From an uncultured Paracoccaceae bacterium (GTDB lineage: Bacteria; Pseudomonadota; Alphaproteobacteria; Rhodobacterales; Rhodobacteraceae), in the NCBI GenBank assembly GCA_947493255.1, contig CANLQK010000005.1:213078-277077 (forward strand): a stretch of DNA of 64,000 nucleotides, in the 5' to 3' direction. How positions within the stretch are numbered: the stretch's first letter is position 1; each line of letters opens with the position of its first letter. Positions 44,475 through 53,502 of the stretch are shown one piece after another. Made by a program: the position numbers and the translations under genes. Under the pieces are notes generated by a model. That model did no database searches, was not told where the DNA came from, and saw only the letters and a program-made list of their open reading frames with translations.

Positions 44475-45689
44475 ATGACAATCTCTCCGCTCGCACCTGC
44501 GCAATTCCCCGACCTTCCAACCATTGAGGGCGTTCGATTTGCTGCTGGTGCAGCGGGAGTAAAGTACAAGGATCGCACAGATGTCATGCTAGCCGAACTT
44601 TCGGCTGGCACATCAATTGCTGGCGTTTTTACGCGTTCCTCTACGCGGTCTGCGCCCGTCTTGGACTGCCAAGCCAAGTTGGGAAAGACAGCTTCAGGTC
44701 GTGCGGCCATCCTTGTAAACTCAGGCAATGCCAACGCGTTTACAGGTGCGGCAGGTGAAAAATCTGTCGAGGCGATTTGCGCATCAGTCGCAATGGCCAC
44801 CGGAATCGATCAGAAACGCATCTTCACGGCCTCCACTGGGGTTATCGGCGAACGCCTTCCTGATGACCGGATCACCGCACAGATGGCGGAATTGAACGCA
44901 GGTCTTTCAGACAATGGGCTCGAAGCTGCGGCAAAGGCGATCATGACGACCGACACCTTCCCAAAAGGTGCATCAGCCGAAGTAGAAATTGACGGAAAGG
45001 TTGTGAAAATTGCCGGGATAGCAAAGGGGTCCGGTATGATCGCCCCTGATATGGCGACGATGTTAGTTTACCTGTTTACCGACGCCAAAATTAGTCAGCC
45101 AGCGTTGCAAGCCCTTTTAGGTGCATTGACCGACCAAACCTTCAACTGCATCACGGTAGACAGCGATACATCGACTTCGGACTCTCTCCTATGTGCTGCT
45201 ACAGGTGCGTCTGGGGTTGAGGTTAGCGAAAGCGCCGGCTTCACGCAGGCGTTACACGGCGTAATGCTGGACCTAGCTCACCAAGTTGTTCGTGATGGCG
45301 AAGGTGCAACAAAATTCGTTGAAGTGCGCGTTACTGGTGCCGCATCAGACGCTGAAGCACGTAAGGTCGGACTCTCAATTGCAAACTCGCCTTTGGTTAA
45401 GACTGCAATTGCTGGTGAAGACCCCAATTGGGGCAGAATCGTTATGGCTGTTGGGAAGTCTGGTGCGACTGCAGATCGCGATTTACTTACGATCCGTTTT
45501 GGGGACATCATTGTCGCCGAGAGTGGCTGGGTTTCGCCCAATTATTCTGAAGAAGCAGGTGCTGCTTACATGAAACAACAAGATCTCATGATATCGGTGG
45601 ATCTGGGGATTGGCGGTGGATTGGGAACGGTTTGGACCTGCGATTTGACGCATGGTTATATATCAATCAACGCGGATTACCGGTCCTAA
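44475..45689 (+). CDS. argJ: Bifunctional glutamate N-acetyltransferase/ornithine acetyltransferase
   Basis: Recycles the acetyl group in arginine biosynthesis. 404 residues. The self-cleavage site is in MIAPDMATMLVYL: T195 would become the N-terminal nucleophile of the beta chain, and A194 the end of the alpha chain. The N-terminal VLVNSGNANAFTG-like stretch (AAILVNSGNANAFTGAAG) and GVIGERLPDDRI, and the C-terminal ITVDLG-like ISVDLGIGGGLGTVWTCDLT are normal. It is in the cytoplasm. The stop overlaps the mutT start (TAATG), so the parvulin, argJ and mutT genes form one operon. Confidence 0.97.
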   Translation: MTISPLAPAQFPDLPTIEGVRFAAGAAGVKYKDRTDVMLAELSAGTSIAGVFTRSSTRSAPVLDCQAKLGKTASGRAAILVNSGNANAFTGAAGEKSVEAICASVAMATGIDQKRIFTASTGVIGERLPDDRITAQMAELNAGLSDNGLEAAAKAIMTTDTFPKGASAEVEIDGKVVKIAGIAKGSGMIAPDMATMLVYLFTDAKISQPALQALLGALTDQTFNCITVDSDTSTSDSLLCAATGASGVEVSESAGFTQALHGVMLDLAHQVVRDGEGATKFVEVRVTGAASDAEARKVGLSIANSPLVKTAIAGEDPNWGRIVMAVGKSGATADRDLLTIRFGDIIVAESGWVSPNYSEEAGAAYMKQQDLMISVDLGIGGGLGTVWTCDLTHGYISINADYRS

Positions 45690-46087
45690 TGAAAACTGTT
45701 CTCGTTTCAGCTGTCGCCTTGATCGACATTGATGGCCGTGTCTTGTTAGCGCAACGTCCCGAAGGCAAATCAATGGCTGGGTTATGGGAGTTTCCGGGCG
45801 GAAAGATTGAATTTGGTGAAACGCCAGAGGCCGCCTTGATCCGTGAACTGCGTGAAGAGTTGGGTATTGATACGTGGTCAAGCTGCCTAGCGCCGCTTAC
45901 CTTTGCAAGCCACAGTTATGACGATTTTCATCTTCTGATGCCGCTGTTCGCCTGCAGGAAATGGGAAGGATCGCCTCGGCCTAGGGAAGGGCAAACACTT
46001 AAATGGGTCCGAGCTAATCAATTGCGTGACTACCCCATGCCTGCAGCGGATGAACCATTAATTCCTATTCTGAGAGACTGGATATAG
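45689..46087 (+). CDS. mutT: MutT-type Nudix hydrolase
   Basis: Removes 8-oxo-dGTP from the nucleotide pool. 132 residues from the ATG at 45689. The Nudix box GX5EX7REUXEEXGU is present as GGKIEFGETPEAALIRELREELGI, at about residues 38-60, preceded by GLWEFPGGKIEF. ALIDIDGRVLLAQRPEGKSMAG is typical of MutT. The ATG overlaps the argJ stop. Other Nudix pyrophosphatases share the box, so the symbol rests on length and N-terminal sequence. Confidence 0.9.
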   Translation: MKTVLVSAVALIDIDGRVLLAQRPEGKSMAGLWEFPGGKIEFGETPEAALIRELREELGIDTWSSCLAPLTFASHSYDDFHLLMPLFACRKWEGSPRPREGQTLKWVRANQLRDYPMPAADEPLIPILRDWI

Positions 46088-46226
46088 TGATCTATAGTGA
46101 CGCTAGGGCAACATTATGTGCTGAATGATGTAAATTTGTGCGTATATTCTAAAAATTCATCATACTTTAACTATGCTTGTGTGGAAATTTCGTTAAGCTT
46201 GAAGATGTCATTTTGGGGAGACTGAC

Positions 46227-46361
46227 ATGCTACGCACAATCACCATTGGGTCTTACTTACAAATTCAGGGTCTTTTGGTCCGCACCTTGGAAAACGGTAA
46301 ACTCGTCGTTTCGGATGGTGAACGTGAATTTGAAGGAAAACCGGTATCAAGGGTAAACTAA
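46227..46361 (+). CDS. Small 44-residue protein, own ribosome-binding site and terminator
   Basis: ATG at 46227 to TAA at 46359-46361, 44 codons. The ribosome-binding site GGGGAG is 7-8 bases upstream. The product begins MLRTITIGSYLQIQGLLV and has a GKLVVSDGERE stretch, a strand-like character with a basic/acidic mixture and no signal peptide or membrane segment. I recognise no family. It stands in a 358-bp gap between mutT and infB. The A/T-rich 46088-46226 should hold its promoter, and a strong hairpin follows at 46389-46434. Evidence for coding is ORF, ribosome-binding site and flanking signals only. Confidence 0.6.
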   Translation: MLRTITIGSYLQIQGLLVRTLENGKLVVSDGEREFEGKPVSRVN

Positions 46362-46388
46362 AGTTCATTCAGTTTCAGCTCTGAATGC

Positions 46389-46440
46389 GAATAGGGGACA
46401 CACCAACTGGTGCGTCCCCTATTCATTTTCTAAGTCTCTT
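46389..46440 (+). terminator. Strong terminator hairpin after the 44-codon gene
   Basis: GAATAGGGGAC at 46389-46399 pairs with GTCCCCTATTC at 46424-46434, and the inner CACCA/TGGTG extends the stem. The plus strand continues ATTTTC. It lies between the convergent ends of the 44-codon gene and infB and could serve both. Confidence 0.8.
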
Positions 46441-46445
46441 TCGGA

Positions 46446-48929
46446 TCAGAGCGAACGTTCGACTTCTTCACGTTCGAAAATTTCGATCACATCACCGGGG
46501 CGAATGTCTTCGTAATTTTCAAACGCCATACCGCATTCCTGGCCGGACTGTACTTCGGCGACTTCATCTTTGAAGCGCTTAAGTGTTTTCAGCGTGCCTT
46601 CGTGAATGACCACATCGTCGCGCAGAAGGCGTACTCCCGCGGAACGACGCGCTACACCTTCTGTGACAAGACACCCTGCAACCTTACCAATGTTGGAGAC
46701 CTTAAAGACCTCTTTGATATTGGCGTAGCCGATGAACTTCTCGCGGACTTCAGCGGACAACAGGCCAGACGCTGCTGCTTTCACATCATCCACAAGGTCG
46801 TAGATGACTGAATAGTAGCGAATCTCGACGCCTTTTTGGTTCGCTGTGTTCCGAGCGGACGCATTTGCGCGAACGTTGAAACCCATGACAGGTGCGTTCG
46901 ACGCTTCAGCAAGTCCAATATCAGATTCAGTGATAGCACCAACACCCGAATGCAAGACGCGAACGCGGACTTCATCGTTACCGATTTTCTCCATTGCCTG
47001 GACAATCGCTTCAGCAGAACCCTGCACATCGGCCTTCACCAGAATTGGCAATTCAGATACGTTCTCGTCGGCTTTGGCATTTGCCATCAGCTGATCAAGC
47101 GTAACCGCGGCTCCCGCAGCAGCGCGTTTCTCTTTGGCGGCTTTCTCACGGTATTCCGCAATTTCACGCGCCTGAGCTTCAGTTTCAGTAACGTTCAGAA
47201 CATCGCCAGCTTCGGGTGTACCGTTTAGACCTAGCACTTCGACCGGAACAGACGGACCGGCCTCTTTGACACGTTCGCCTTTGTCGTCAATCAACGCGCG
47301 AACTTTACCCCACTGTTCACCGACAACGAAAATATCACCCTGTTTCAGCGTACCTGTCTCAACCAAAACGGTTGCTACTGGGCCACGGCCTACATCCAGT
47401 TGTGCCTCGATCACTGCACCTTGGGCGGCGCGATCGGGGTTTGCGGTCAATTCCAGCAATTCGGACTGCAGCGCGATGGCTTCGAGTAATTCATCGAGGC
47501 CTTGGCCAGTAATCGCAGAAACTTCAACGTCCTGAACCTCACCAGACATCTTCTCGACGATGACTTCGTGCTGCAATAGATCGGTGCGCACTTTGTTTGC
47601 ATCCGCAGCAGGACGGTCGATTTTGTTGATCGCAACAATCATCGGCACGTTTGCCGCTTTGGCGTGGTTAATCGCCTCGATTGTTTGTGGCATAACAGCA
47701 TCGTCCGCCGCGACAACCAAAACAACAATGTCCGTCACCTGAGCACCACGCGCACGCATAGAGGTAAATGCCGCGTGGCCCGGTGTATCGAGGAAAGTGA
47801 GAACAGCGCCACCCTCGGTTTTAACCTGATAGGCACCGATGTGCTGAGTGATCCCGCCGGCCTCGCCTGCAACAACTCGTGCGTTACGAATTGCATCCAA
47901 CAAGGACGTTTTACCGTGGTCAACGTGACCCATGATCGTAATGACAGGCGGGCGGCCTTTAAGATCTTCAGGCTTATCGTCTTTTGCGTTGATCACGTCT
48001 TCGACGTCGGAATCAGACACACGTACAACGTTATGGCCGAACTCATCGATGATCAGTTCTGCGGTATCCGCATCAATCGTCTGTGTCTGGGTCGCCATGA
48101 TGCCGTTCGTCATCAGCGCTTTAACAACGTCAGACACCTTTTCGGACATCCGGTTTGCAAGCTCGCTTACTACAATTGCTTCGGGCAGCTGCACGTCGCG
48201 AATAACCTTTTCGCGTTCAACCGACTGGCCCATTGCCTTTTTGCGTGCACGTTCCTGTTGACGCTTCATTTGCGCCATAGAACGGTGACGGCCGCCTTCA
48301 CCACCACGCAACGCTTGGTTCAGCGTTAGCTTACCAGACCGGCGGTTGTCATCGCCTTTGTTGCGTTGGTTGCGCTGGTCACGCTCGTTTTCTTTTTTCC
48401 GCGGTGCTGCTGCAGCTGGCGCGCCACCGGCAGGCGGTGTGCGACGTTGTGTTGGTGCAACTGCAGGATCAATAGCAGCAGGGGCCACTGCCGCTTGGGC
48501 CGCAGCTTCAGCATCACGCTTCTTGCGCTCTTCTTCTTCCTGCTTTGCCTTAACAGCTTCTTCGCGTTCCTTTTCGGCACGCTCTTTAGCTTCAATTTCG
48601 GCACGACGACGTTCACGCTCTTCCGCTCGTGCCTTATCTTCGGCTTCGCGTTTCGCGGCGTCTTCGGCCTCACGTGCTTTCGCAGCCTTCAATGCTGCCA
48701 TACGACGCTCTAATTCTTTGTCCGAAATACCCGCTGGACGTTTCGAAGGGTCGCCGCCAACAGGGCCAGACGCGCCTGCTCCAGGCTTTGATGCCCCTGG
48801 TTTGGGAACGACAACGCGCTTGCGTTTCGTTTCAACGACCACGCTTTTGGTGCGGCCGTGGCTGAAGCTTTGCTTGACTTGTCCTGGCCGTGCAATCCCA
48901 AGTGGTTTTTTGCCGTCTGAATCGCTCAT
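46446..48929 (-). CDS. infB: Translation initiation factor IF-2
   Basis: GTPase that places initiator tRNA on the ribosome. 827 residues. The N-terminal 300 are the variable part: a Lys/Arg start ([11 protein letters not shown]), then a long charged Ala/Glu/Arg-rich coil (about 75-145) and an Ala/Pro linker. GTPase domain: [12 protein letters not shown] near 335, [15 protein letters not shown] and NKIDRP. Then the IF2-type beta-barrels. The ATG at 48929 is five bases from the ylxR stop. It is the last gene of rimP-nusA-ylxR-infB, the usual order. Confidence 0.98.
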   Translation of the reverse strand: MSDSDGKKPLGIARPGQVKQSFSHGRTKSVVVETKRKRVVVPKPGASKPGAGASGPVGGDPSKRPAGISDKELERRMAALKAAKAREAEDAAKREAEDKARAEERERRRAEIEAKERAEKEREEAVKAKQEEEERKKRDAEAAAQAAVAPAAIDPAVAPTQRRTPPAGGAPAAAAPRKKENERDQRNQRNKGDDNRRSGKLTLNQALRGGEGGRHRSMAQMKRQQERARKKAMGQSVEREKVIRDVQLPEAIVVSELANRMSEKVSDVVKALMTNGIMATQTQTIDADTAELIIDEFGHNVVRVSDSDVEDVINAKDDKPEDLKGRPPVITIMGHVDHGKTSLLDAIRNARVVAGEAGGITQHIGAYQVKTEGGAVLTFLDTPGHAAFTSMRARGAQVTDIVVLVVAADDAVMPQTIEAINHAKAANVPMIVAINKIDRPAADANKVRTDLLQHEVIVEKMSGEVQDVEVSAITGQGLDELLEAIALQSELLELTANPDRAAQGAVIEAQLDVGRGPVATVLVETGTLKQGDIFVVGEQWGKVRALIDDKGERVKEAGPSVPVEVLGLNGTPEAGDVLNVTETEAQAREIAEYREKAAKEKRAAAGAAVTLDQLMANAKADENVSELPILVKADVQGSAEAIVQAMEKIGNDEVRVRVLHSGVGAITESDIGLAEASNAPVMGFNVRANASARNTANQKGVEIRYYSVIYDLVDDVKAAASGLLSAEVREKFIGYANIKEVFKVSNIGKVAGCLVTEGVARRSAGVRLLRDDVVIHEGTLKTLKRFKDEVAEVQSGQECGMAFENYEDIRPGDVIEIFEREEVERSL

Positions 48930-48934
48930 GTAGC

Positions 48935-49558
48935 TTACTTTTCCTTCCCGGAGGTGCCTTCACCGCCGTCTATCTCGCGCAAGCCTTTCAGCTTTGCTGC
49001 TTCCTCTACAACACGGTTGCTGAGTCCACCAGAGGCGAGTGCCCCATGTATCACAGTTTGCCGTCCGAACGCCAAACCCAATTCCTGGGCGGTAAGGCAT
49101 CCGTAATATCGCGCCCCTTCAGGCGTCCACAATTTAGTCTTGCCGCGTTCTGACCCATCAGAGGCTTGGAACAACGCACGAACGTATTCACCACCAGCCA
49201 GCCAACCTTTGACCTTTTCAAACCCACAAACAGCCAAACCGGCCTTTCGTGCCAAAGCGATCAGGTCAATCACGCGGCGCGCCAATTGGCGCTCTACTTC
49301 GTTAGTCAACCCGTCTGGCACCTGAACAGGTGCTTTCGCTGACTTTGAAAACTGGCCCTTACCCGCTTTATCCAGCGCGTCACGCGAAGCAGTCACCCAC
49401 ATCCCGCGGCCAGGTAATTTTTCCAGCACATCCGGCACAACAGTACCATCAGGGCCCACGACGAACCGGATCAGCCCCACTGTAGGAGCCGTTTCGCCGG
49501 TGACAATGCACCGACGTTCCGAAACATCACGGTCTTTGGTTCGACCACCTCTACTCAT
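48935..49558 (-). CDS. ylxR: RNA-binding YlxR/L7Ae-like protein
   Basis: A 207-residue fusion of two small RNA-binding modules, common in Alphaproteobacteria. The N-terminal YlxR part (residues 1-95) has [19 protein letters not shown] and [15 protein letters not shown]. The C-terminal L7Ae-like domain has [17 protein letters not shown] and [14 protein letters not shown]. It sits between nusA (36 bp upstream) and infB. Its exact role is unclear in general; the location implies translation or transcription coupling. The symbol is for the family. Confidence 0.88.
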   Translation of the reverse strand: MSRGGRTKDRDVSERRCIVTGETAPTVGLIRFVVGPDGTVVPDVLEKLPGRGMWVTASRDALDKAGKGQFSKSAKAPVQVPDGLTNEVERQLARRVIDLIALARKAGLAVCGFEKVKGWLAGGEYVRALFQASDGSERGKTKLWTPEGARYYGCLTAQELGLAFGRQTVIHGALASGGLSNRVVEEAAKLKGLREIDGGEGTSGKEK

Positions 49559-49594
49559 TTTGGCGCGACCCTTGTGCTTTGCCGGAGACCTAAA

Positions 49595-51211
49595 TCAGGC
49601 CTCCTGCGCCCCGTCTATTTCGACTTCTTCAGCTTCGTCGTGCGAAACTAGATCATCTGGATCAACCCAACCTAGCATAACGCGTGCTGTCATGATCATG
49701 TCTTGTGCGTCTTCGAGGCTGATATCGAATGGCTCTAGCGAACCGTCATCTTTGCTACGTTCACCGTCGACAACTGTCCAACCACCGGCCAGTTCCCAGT
49801 CGGCGCATGTAGCGAAGTCTTCTAGTGTTTTCACACCATCATTTGCCAACGCTTCTACCATTTGGGGTGTAAGACCTTCGAATGCAATAAGGCTGTCTTC
49901 GACACCAAGTGCACGGGCTGCCTCCAATGCCTTTGCATTCTGCGCATCGATCACGTCACGGGCACGGGCCTGCAGTTCACCCGCAGTTGCTTCGTCAACA
50001 CCATCGATAACCAGCAATTCGTCAACTTCAACGTAGGCAACTTCTTCCAACGTGGTGAAACCTTCCGAAACCAGCAACTGGGCAAAGAATTCGTCCAGAT
50101 CAAGTGTGTCGATGAACAGCTTGGTACGAAGTTCGAATTCTGCCTGACGACGCTTGGATTCTTCTTCTTCAGTCAGGATATCGATGTCCAAACCAGTCAA
50201 CTGGGACGCAAGGCGCACGTTTTGGCCACGACGACCAATCGCAAGGCTCAACTGCTCTTCAGGAACAACAACTTCGATCCGCTCGGCTTCTTCATCGAAA
50301 ACAACTTTGGAAACTTCTGCTGGCTGCAACGCGTTCACGAGGAACGTCGGCATATCTTCATTCCATGGGATGATGTCGATCTTTTCACCCTGCAACTCGT
50401 TTACAACCGCCTGAACACGGGACCCACGCATACCAACACAGGCACCTACTGGATCGATGGAGTTATCGTATGAAATAACCGCAATTTTCGCGCGCGACCC
50501 TGGGTCACGGGCAACGGATTTGATTTCGATAATGCCTTCGTAGATTTCCGGCACTTCCATCTTGAACAATTCCGCCATGAATTGCGGGTCTGTTCGGCTT
50601 AGGAAAATCTGTGGACCGCGCTGTTCGCGACGCACGTCTTTGATGAAGCAACGCACACGATCATTCGGGCGATAGCTTTCGCGGCCGATTTTCTCGTTGC
50701 GGCGCAGAATGGCTTCGCCGGTACCAACGTCAACGATAACGTTGCCGTATTCTTCGCGCTTGACCTGTGCGTTGATGATCGTACCAGCGCGGTCTTTGAA
50801 ATCTTCGTATTGTTTGTCACGTTCGGCTTCACGCACCTTCTGCAAGATAACCTGCTTGGCGGATTGCGCGGCGATACGGCCCATTTCAACAGGTGGTACT
50901 TCCTCTACGAAAGTCTGACCAACTTCAGGAGCTTCCATATATTGCTTGGCTTGCTCGACTGTGAATTCAGCTTGATAGTTTTCCAGCTCTTCGTCTTCGA
51001 CCACGGTGCGCACGCGTGTAAATGTTGCGCGACCTGTTTTGCGGTCGATAGATACGCGAATATCCATTTCAGACCCGTAACGAGATTTCGCAGCACGCGC
51101 GAGGGATTCTTCCATCGCTTCGACGACCAAATTAGGGTCGATCTGCTTTTCGCGGGCCACGGCCTCTGCTGTTTGCAACAGTTCAAGCTGGTTGGCAGAT
51201 GTAATCGCCAT
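49595..51211 (-). CDS. nusA: Transcription termination/antitermination factor NusA
   Basis: Binds RNA polymerase and modulates pausing, termination and antitermination. 538 residues. N-terminal domain with VVEAMEESLARAAKSRYGS, S1 domain (about 135-200, GTGEAILRRNEKIG), then two KH domains with GACVGMRGSRVQAVVNEL and LSLAIGRRGQNVRLAS. The C-terminal helix-hairpin-helix repeats (GVDEATAGELQARARDV and GLTPQMVEALANDGV) are present, then an acidic end. The start overlaps the rimP stop by one base (TGATG). The 5' leader of this operon carries a terminator hairpin. Confidence 0.97.
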   Translation of the reverse strand: MAITSANQLELLQTAEAVAREKQIDPNLVVEAMEESLARAAKSRYGSEMDIRVSIDRKTGRATFTRVRTVVEDEELENYQAEFTVEQAKQYMEAPEVGQTFVEEVPPVEMGRIAAQSAKQVILQKVREAERDKQYEDFKDRAGTIINAQVKREEYGNVIVDVGTGEAILRRNEKIGRESYRPNDRVRCFIKDVRREQRGPQIFLSRTDPQFMAELFKMEVPEIYEGIIEIKSVARDPGSRAKIAVISYDNSIDPVGACVGMRGSRVQAVVNELQGEKIDIIPWNEDMPTFLVNALQPAEVSKVVFDEEAERIEVVVPEEQLSLAIGRRGQNVRLASQLTGLDIDILTEEEESKRRQAEFELRTKLFIDTLDLDEFFAQLLVSEGFTTLEEVAYVEVDELLVIDGVDEATAGELQARARDVIDAQNAKALEAARALGVEDSLIAFEGLTPQMVEALANDGVKTLEDFATCADWELAGGWTVVDGERSKDDGSLEPFDISLEDAQDMIMTARVMLGWVDPDDLVSHDEAEEVEIDGAQEA

Positions 51212-51804
51212 CAGTCTTTCTCCTCTTCCGAGCCGTCCAATACGGTCTCAACTTCGTCAAATTGGGTTTCATCGATTTGGCCAGCATCTTTGCGGCCTTT
51301 CAGAACTTCGCGGATCAATTCATCCGTCAGAACAAGTTTGGCGTCGGTCAGCCAATCGAACTTCAGTCCAATCGTAACCGTCTCACCTTGATCTTCGATC
51401 TCGATCAGAACTTCGTCGCCTTCCGTTCCGCGCAGCTCGCCCTTAAATCGGCGCCGGCCATCGATCAGTTCTTCAGTTTCAATCTTGGCCTCGTTGCCTT
51501 CCCACTGATCGAAATCTTTCAATCGGGTCAGCGGACGGTCAATGCCTGGACTGGAAACTTCTAACGTATAGGCATCCAGAATCGGATCTTCGACATCCAA
51601 CAATGCGGAAACCGCAGTACTAATCGTTGCACAATCATCAACTTCGATAGACCCGTCTGGTTTTTGCGCCATAATCTGCAGAATCGATTCTTTGCCGGTC
51701 ATCAAACGCACACGCACAATTTCATACCCCAAGTCTTCAACAGCTGGGGTGATGATTTCTGTGATGCGACGGTCCATAGCCGCGCGAGCAATCAGGTCAG
51801 ACAT
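51211..51804 (-). CDS. rimP: Ribosome maturation factor RimP
   Basis: Needed for 30S maturation. 197 residues from the ATG at 51804; a GTG/ATG-type alternative at 51816 adds MRVK and is not favoured. N-terminal [19 protein letters not shown] and the middle [20 protein letters not shown] are the RimP marks; the tail is acidic ([14 protein letters not shown]). It heads the rimP-nusA-ylxR-infB operon. An intrinsic terminator lies only about 33 bases upstream of the start, on the same strand, so the promoter must be either beyond it (51915-51943) or squeezed into the short space. Confidence 0.94.
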   Translation of the reverse strand: MSDLIARAAMDRRITEIITPAVEDLGYEIVRVRLMTGKESILQIMAQKPDGSIEVDDCATISTAVSALLDVEDPILDAYTLEVSSPGIDRPLTRLKDFDQWEGNEAKIETEELIDGRRRFKGELRGTEGDEVLIEIEDQGETVTIGLKFDWLTDAKLVLTDELIREVLKGRKDAGQIDETQFDEVETVLDGSEEEKD

Positions 51805-51836
51805 TTTTACTCTCATATGGCCTTTTGATCAGGCAC

Positions 51837-51860
51837 AAAAAAACGGGCGCGCGGCCCGTT
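51837..51860 (-). terminator. Intrinsic terminator just upstream of rimP
   Basis: On the minus strand, AACGGGC (51860-51854) pairs with GCCCGTT (51848-51842) around a GC-rich loop, followed by a run of seven T (51843-51837). This is a textbook intrinsic terminator. It ends 32 bases before the rimP ATG. It may end the lytic transglycosylase transcript (stop 106 bp upstream), or it may be an attenuator for rimP-nusA-infB. Confidence 0.75.
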
Positions 51861-51914
51861 GTGAATTCCGGTGGTGCCGTGGGGGTGGAAGCCAAGGCGC
51901 CGCTGTTGATCATG

Positions 51915-51943
51915 GATATAGGGATAGATGCCACAAACTGCAA
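51915..51943 (-). promoter_or_regulatory. Possible sigma-70 promoter upstream of the rimP leader terminator
   Basis: Minus strand: -35 TTGCAG at 51943-51938, a 17-base spacer, and -10 TATATC at 51920-51915. The start would be near 51907 and the transcript would pass through the terminator 51860-51837 before rimP. A good match by eye, but untested. Confidence 0.4.
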
Positions 51944-51965
51944 GTCTTCGTTTTTCGGACGGCCT

Positions 51966-53195
51966 TTAACGCAATATTGCGCTGATGGCAGCATTAGTGG
52001 GATAGCAAGTCGCTGCTTGTCCGTTGGCCTCTTGCCATGCGCCGATCGACCGGCGGGTTTTGAAACCAACAAGGCCATCAGCACCGCCTACATCATACCC
52101 TTGCGACACTAACCTGTTCTGCATCGCCAATACATTTGCCGCTGGGATCGATTCCGCACTTCCCCAAGGCGCGCCGAAATCGCTAGATCCGTATGCGATG
52201 CGGTCCCCCACATGGCCCACAAACAATGCATAAGCATCGCTTTCATTGTATTGTTTGAGAACGTAAAAATTATCAGTCACCAAGAACGCGGGGCCATCTC
52301 TTCCTGCAGGCATCAAAAGGTATCCTGTTTCGGCTCTTTCAGCAGTTGGAAATGGTCGACCATTGGTGCGGGCAATACCCGCACTTTCCCAAATTGCAAT
52401 TGTGCGCCCCTGATCAGGCCCTTCTAACGTACACGACAGCTCGCGAGGGACAGTTACCTCGAAACCCCAATCACGATTTGGCCGCCATCCATGTGCCTGA
52501 AGGTAGTTCCCTATCGAGGCCAATGTATCCGCCTCTGACGTCCAAATATCGCGACGTCCATCTCCATCTCCATCCGCAGCATAACTTAAAAAATTGGTGG
52601 GCATGAATTGTGGCTGACCCAATGCGCCCGCCCAAGAACTCTGCATCTGAGCCGCCGTGATGTGGCCGGCTTGAACAATCTGCATCGCGGCAACCAACTC
52701 ATCTGTAAAATATTCTCGACGCCTTCCCAAATACGCACGAGTGGCCAAAATATCGAACGCGTCATGGGGAATTGATGCACGGCCAAAGCCGCTTTCACGG
52801 CCCCATATCGCAAGCAAAATGTGCCCAGGTACGCCTGTCACATTCTCGACCGTGCGCAGGGTGGATGCATGGGTACGTGCGAGAGATTGACCTATCTGTG
52901 TGTTGCTACGTAAGCCACCCGAACTGAAATACGCGCGAGGATGACGAAACTCTGCTTGGGATTGGCCCGCGTTCCCGTTGGGTGGAGTAAGGCCTGGCAA
53001 GGTAGGATCGAGTGTAATCCCTTGCACCACAGTTTGGAACGTTTGAGAAGCAACACCGGCTGCGCTTGCACGCGGCCAAAGTGTGTTTTCGACCCAAGCG
53101 TTAAAACCCGCATTATTTTGTGCCGCGGTCGGACCGCCAAGCAACGTAATCGCGAAGTAGAAAACCAAAAACATACGCATCAAACAAGCCTTCAT
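51966..53195 (-). CDS. Lytic murein transglycosylase with C-terminal peptidoglycan-binding domain
   Basis: MltB/SLT_2-type enzyme of 409 residues that cleaves peptidoglycan strands with formation of 1,6-anhydromuramic ends. A signal peptide (MFLVFYFAITLLGGPTAAQ) precedes the catalytic domain. The catalytic Glu is in ILLAIWGRESGFGR at about 140-153, and YFTDELVAAMQIVQAGHIT and ALGQPQFMPTNFL follow, as in the family. The last 65 residues form a PG_binding_1 domain (NRLVSQGYDVGGADGLVGF). It is monocistronic or ends in the terminator at 51860-51837. The short MKACLMR N-terminal extension is a normal signal-peptide start. Confidence 0.92.
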   Translation of the reverse strand: MKACLMRMFLVFYFAITLLGGPTAAQNNAGFNAWVENTLWPRASAAGVASQTFQTVVQGITLDPTLPGLTPPNGNAGQSQAEFRHPRAYFSSGGLRSNTQIGQSLARTHASTLRTVENVTGVPGHILLAIWGRESGFGRASIPHDAFDILATRAYLGRRREYFTDELVAAMQIVQAGHITAAQMQSSWAGALGQPQFMPTNFLSYAADGDGDGRRDIWTSEADTLASIGNYLQAHGWRPNRDWGFEVTVPRELSCTLEGPDQGRTIAIWESAGIARTNGRPFPTAERAETGYLLMPAGRDGPAFLVTDNFYVLKQYNESDAYALFVGHVGDRIAYGSSDFGAPWGSAESIPAANVLAMQNRLVSQGYDVGGADGLVGFKTRRSIGAWQEANGQAATCYPTNAAISAILR

Positions 53196-53299
53196 AAATT
53201 ACTGGAAAACTAGATAGCATTCTATCCTTCCACGCAATTAGCTTTGCTATTTGAATAGTTGCCTGATCAAAAATTCGCCACCAAGTTCTAACGGCAGTT

Positions 53300-53494
53300 A
53301 AACTTGATCATAGTATGTTTTTGCCTGCATGAACTGGAAAATCCACGTTAGTGAAAAAATCAAAAAAGGTTGGAACCAATTTGTTCCCAGTGCGTTGTGT
53401 TATCGAATGAAAGGTAACAAGTTCCCTCCCTGACGACCTTACCCTTCCCGCCAGTAGCCCTCAGGATGTCCCCTCCTGAGGGCTTTATTTTTAC
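53300..53494 (+). ncRNA. Candidate small RNA ending in a strong plus-strand terminator
   Basis: The 307-bp gap 53196-53502 lies between two minus-strand genes, yet carries a plus-strand terminator (53456-53493). Upstream on the plus strand are a small hairpin GGAAC-CAATTT-GTTCC near 53370-53390 and a pyrimidine-rich single-stranded-looking stretch (TTCCCTCCCTGACG and CCCTTCCCG at about 53420-53452) that could pair with ribosome-binding sites. The 5' end is a guess; a -35-like TTGATC near 53307 is weak. No protein is encoded here. Confidence 0.4.
53456..53493 (+). terminator. Plus-strand intrinsic terminator in the gap before GH31
   Basis: AGCCCTCAGGA at 53456-53466 pairs perfectly with TCCTGAGGGCT at 53474-53484, and TTATTTTTA follows. 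On the minus strand no T-run follows, so this is a plus-strand terminator, though it may also help end the GH31 message whose stop is at 53503. Confidence 0.8.
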
Positions 53495-53502
53495 GCTGCT
53501 GG

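Noticed and set aside
51797..51913. Leader-peptide-like frame (MINSGALASTP start) running through the rimP terminator
   Set aside because: Its ATG overlaps the -10 of the candidate promoter, so it would be leaderless or untranscribed; no clustered regulatory codons.
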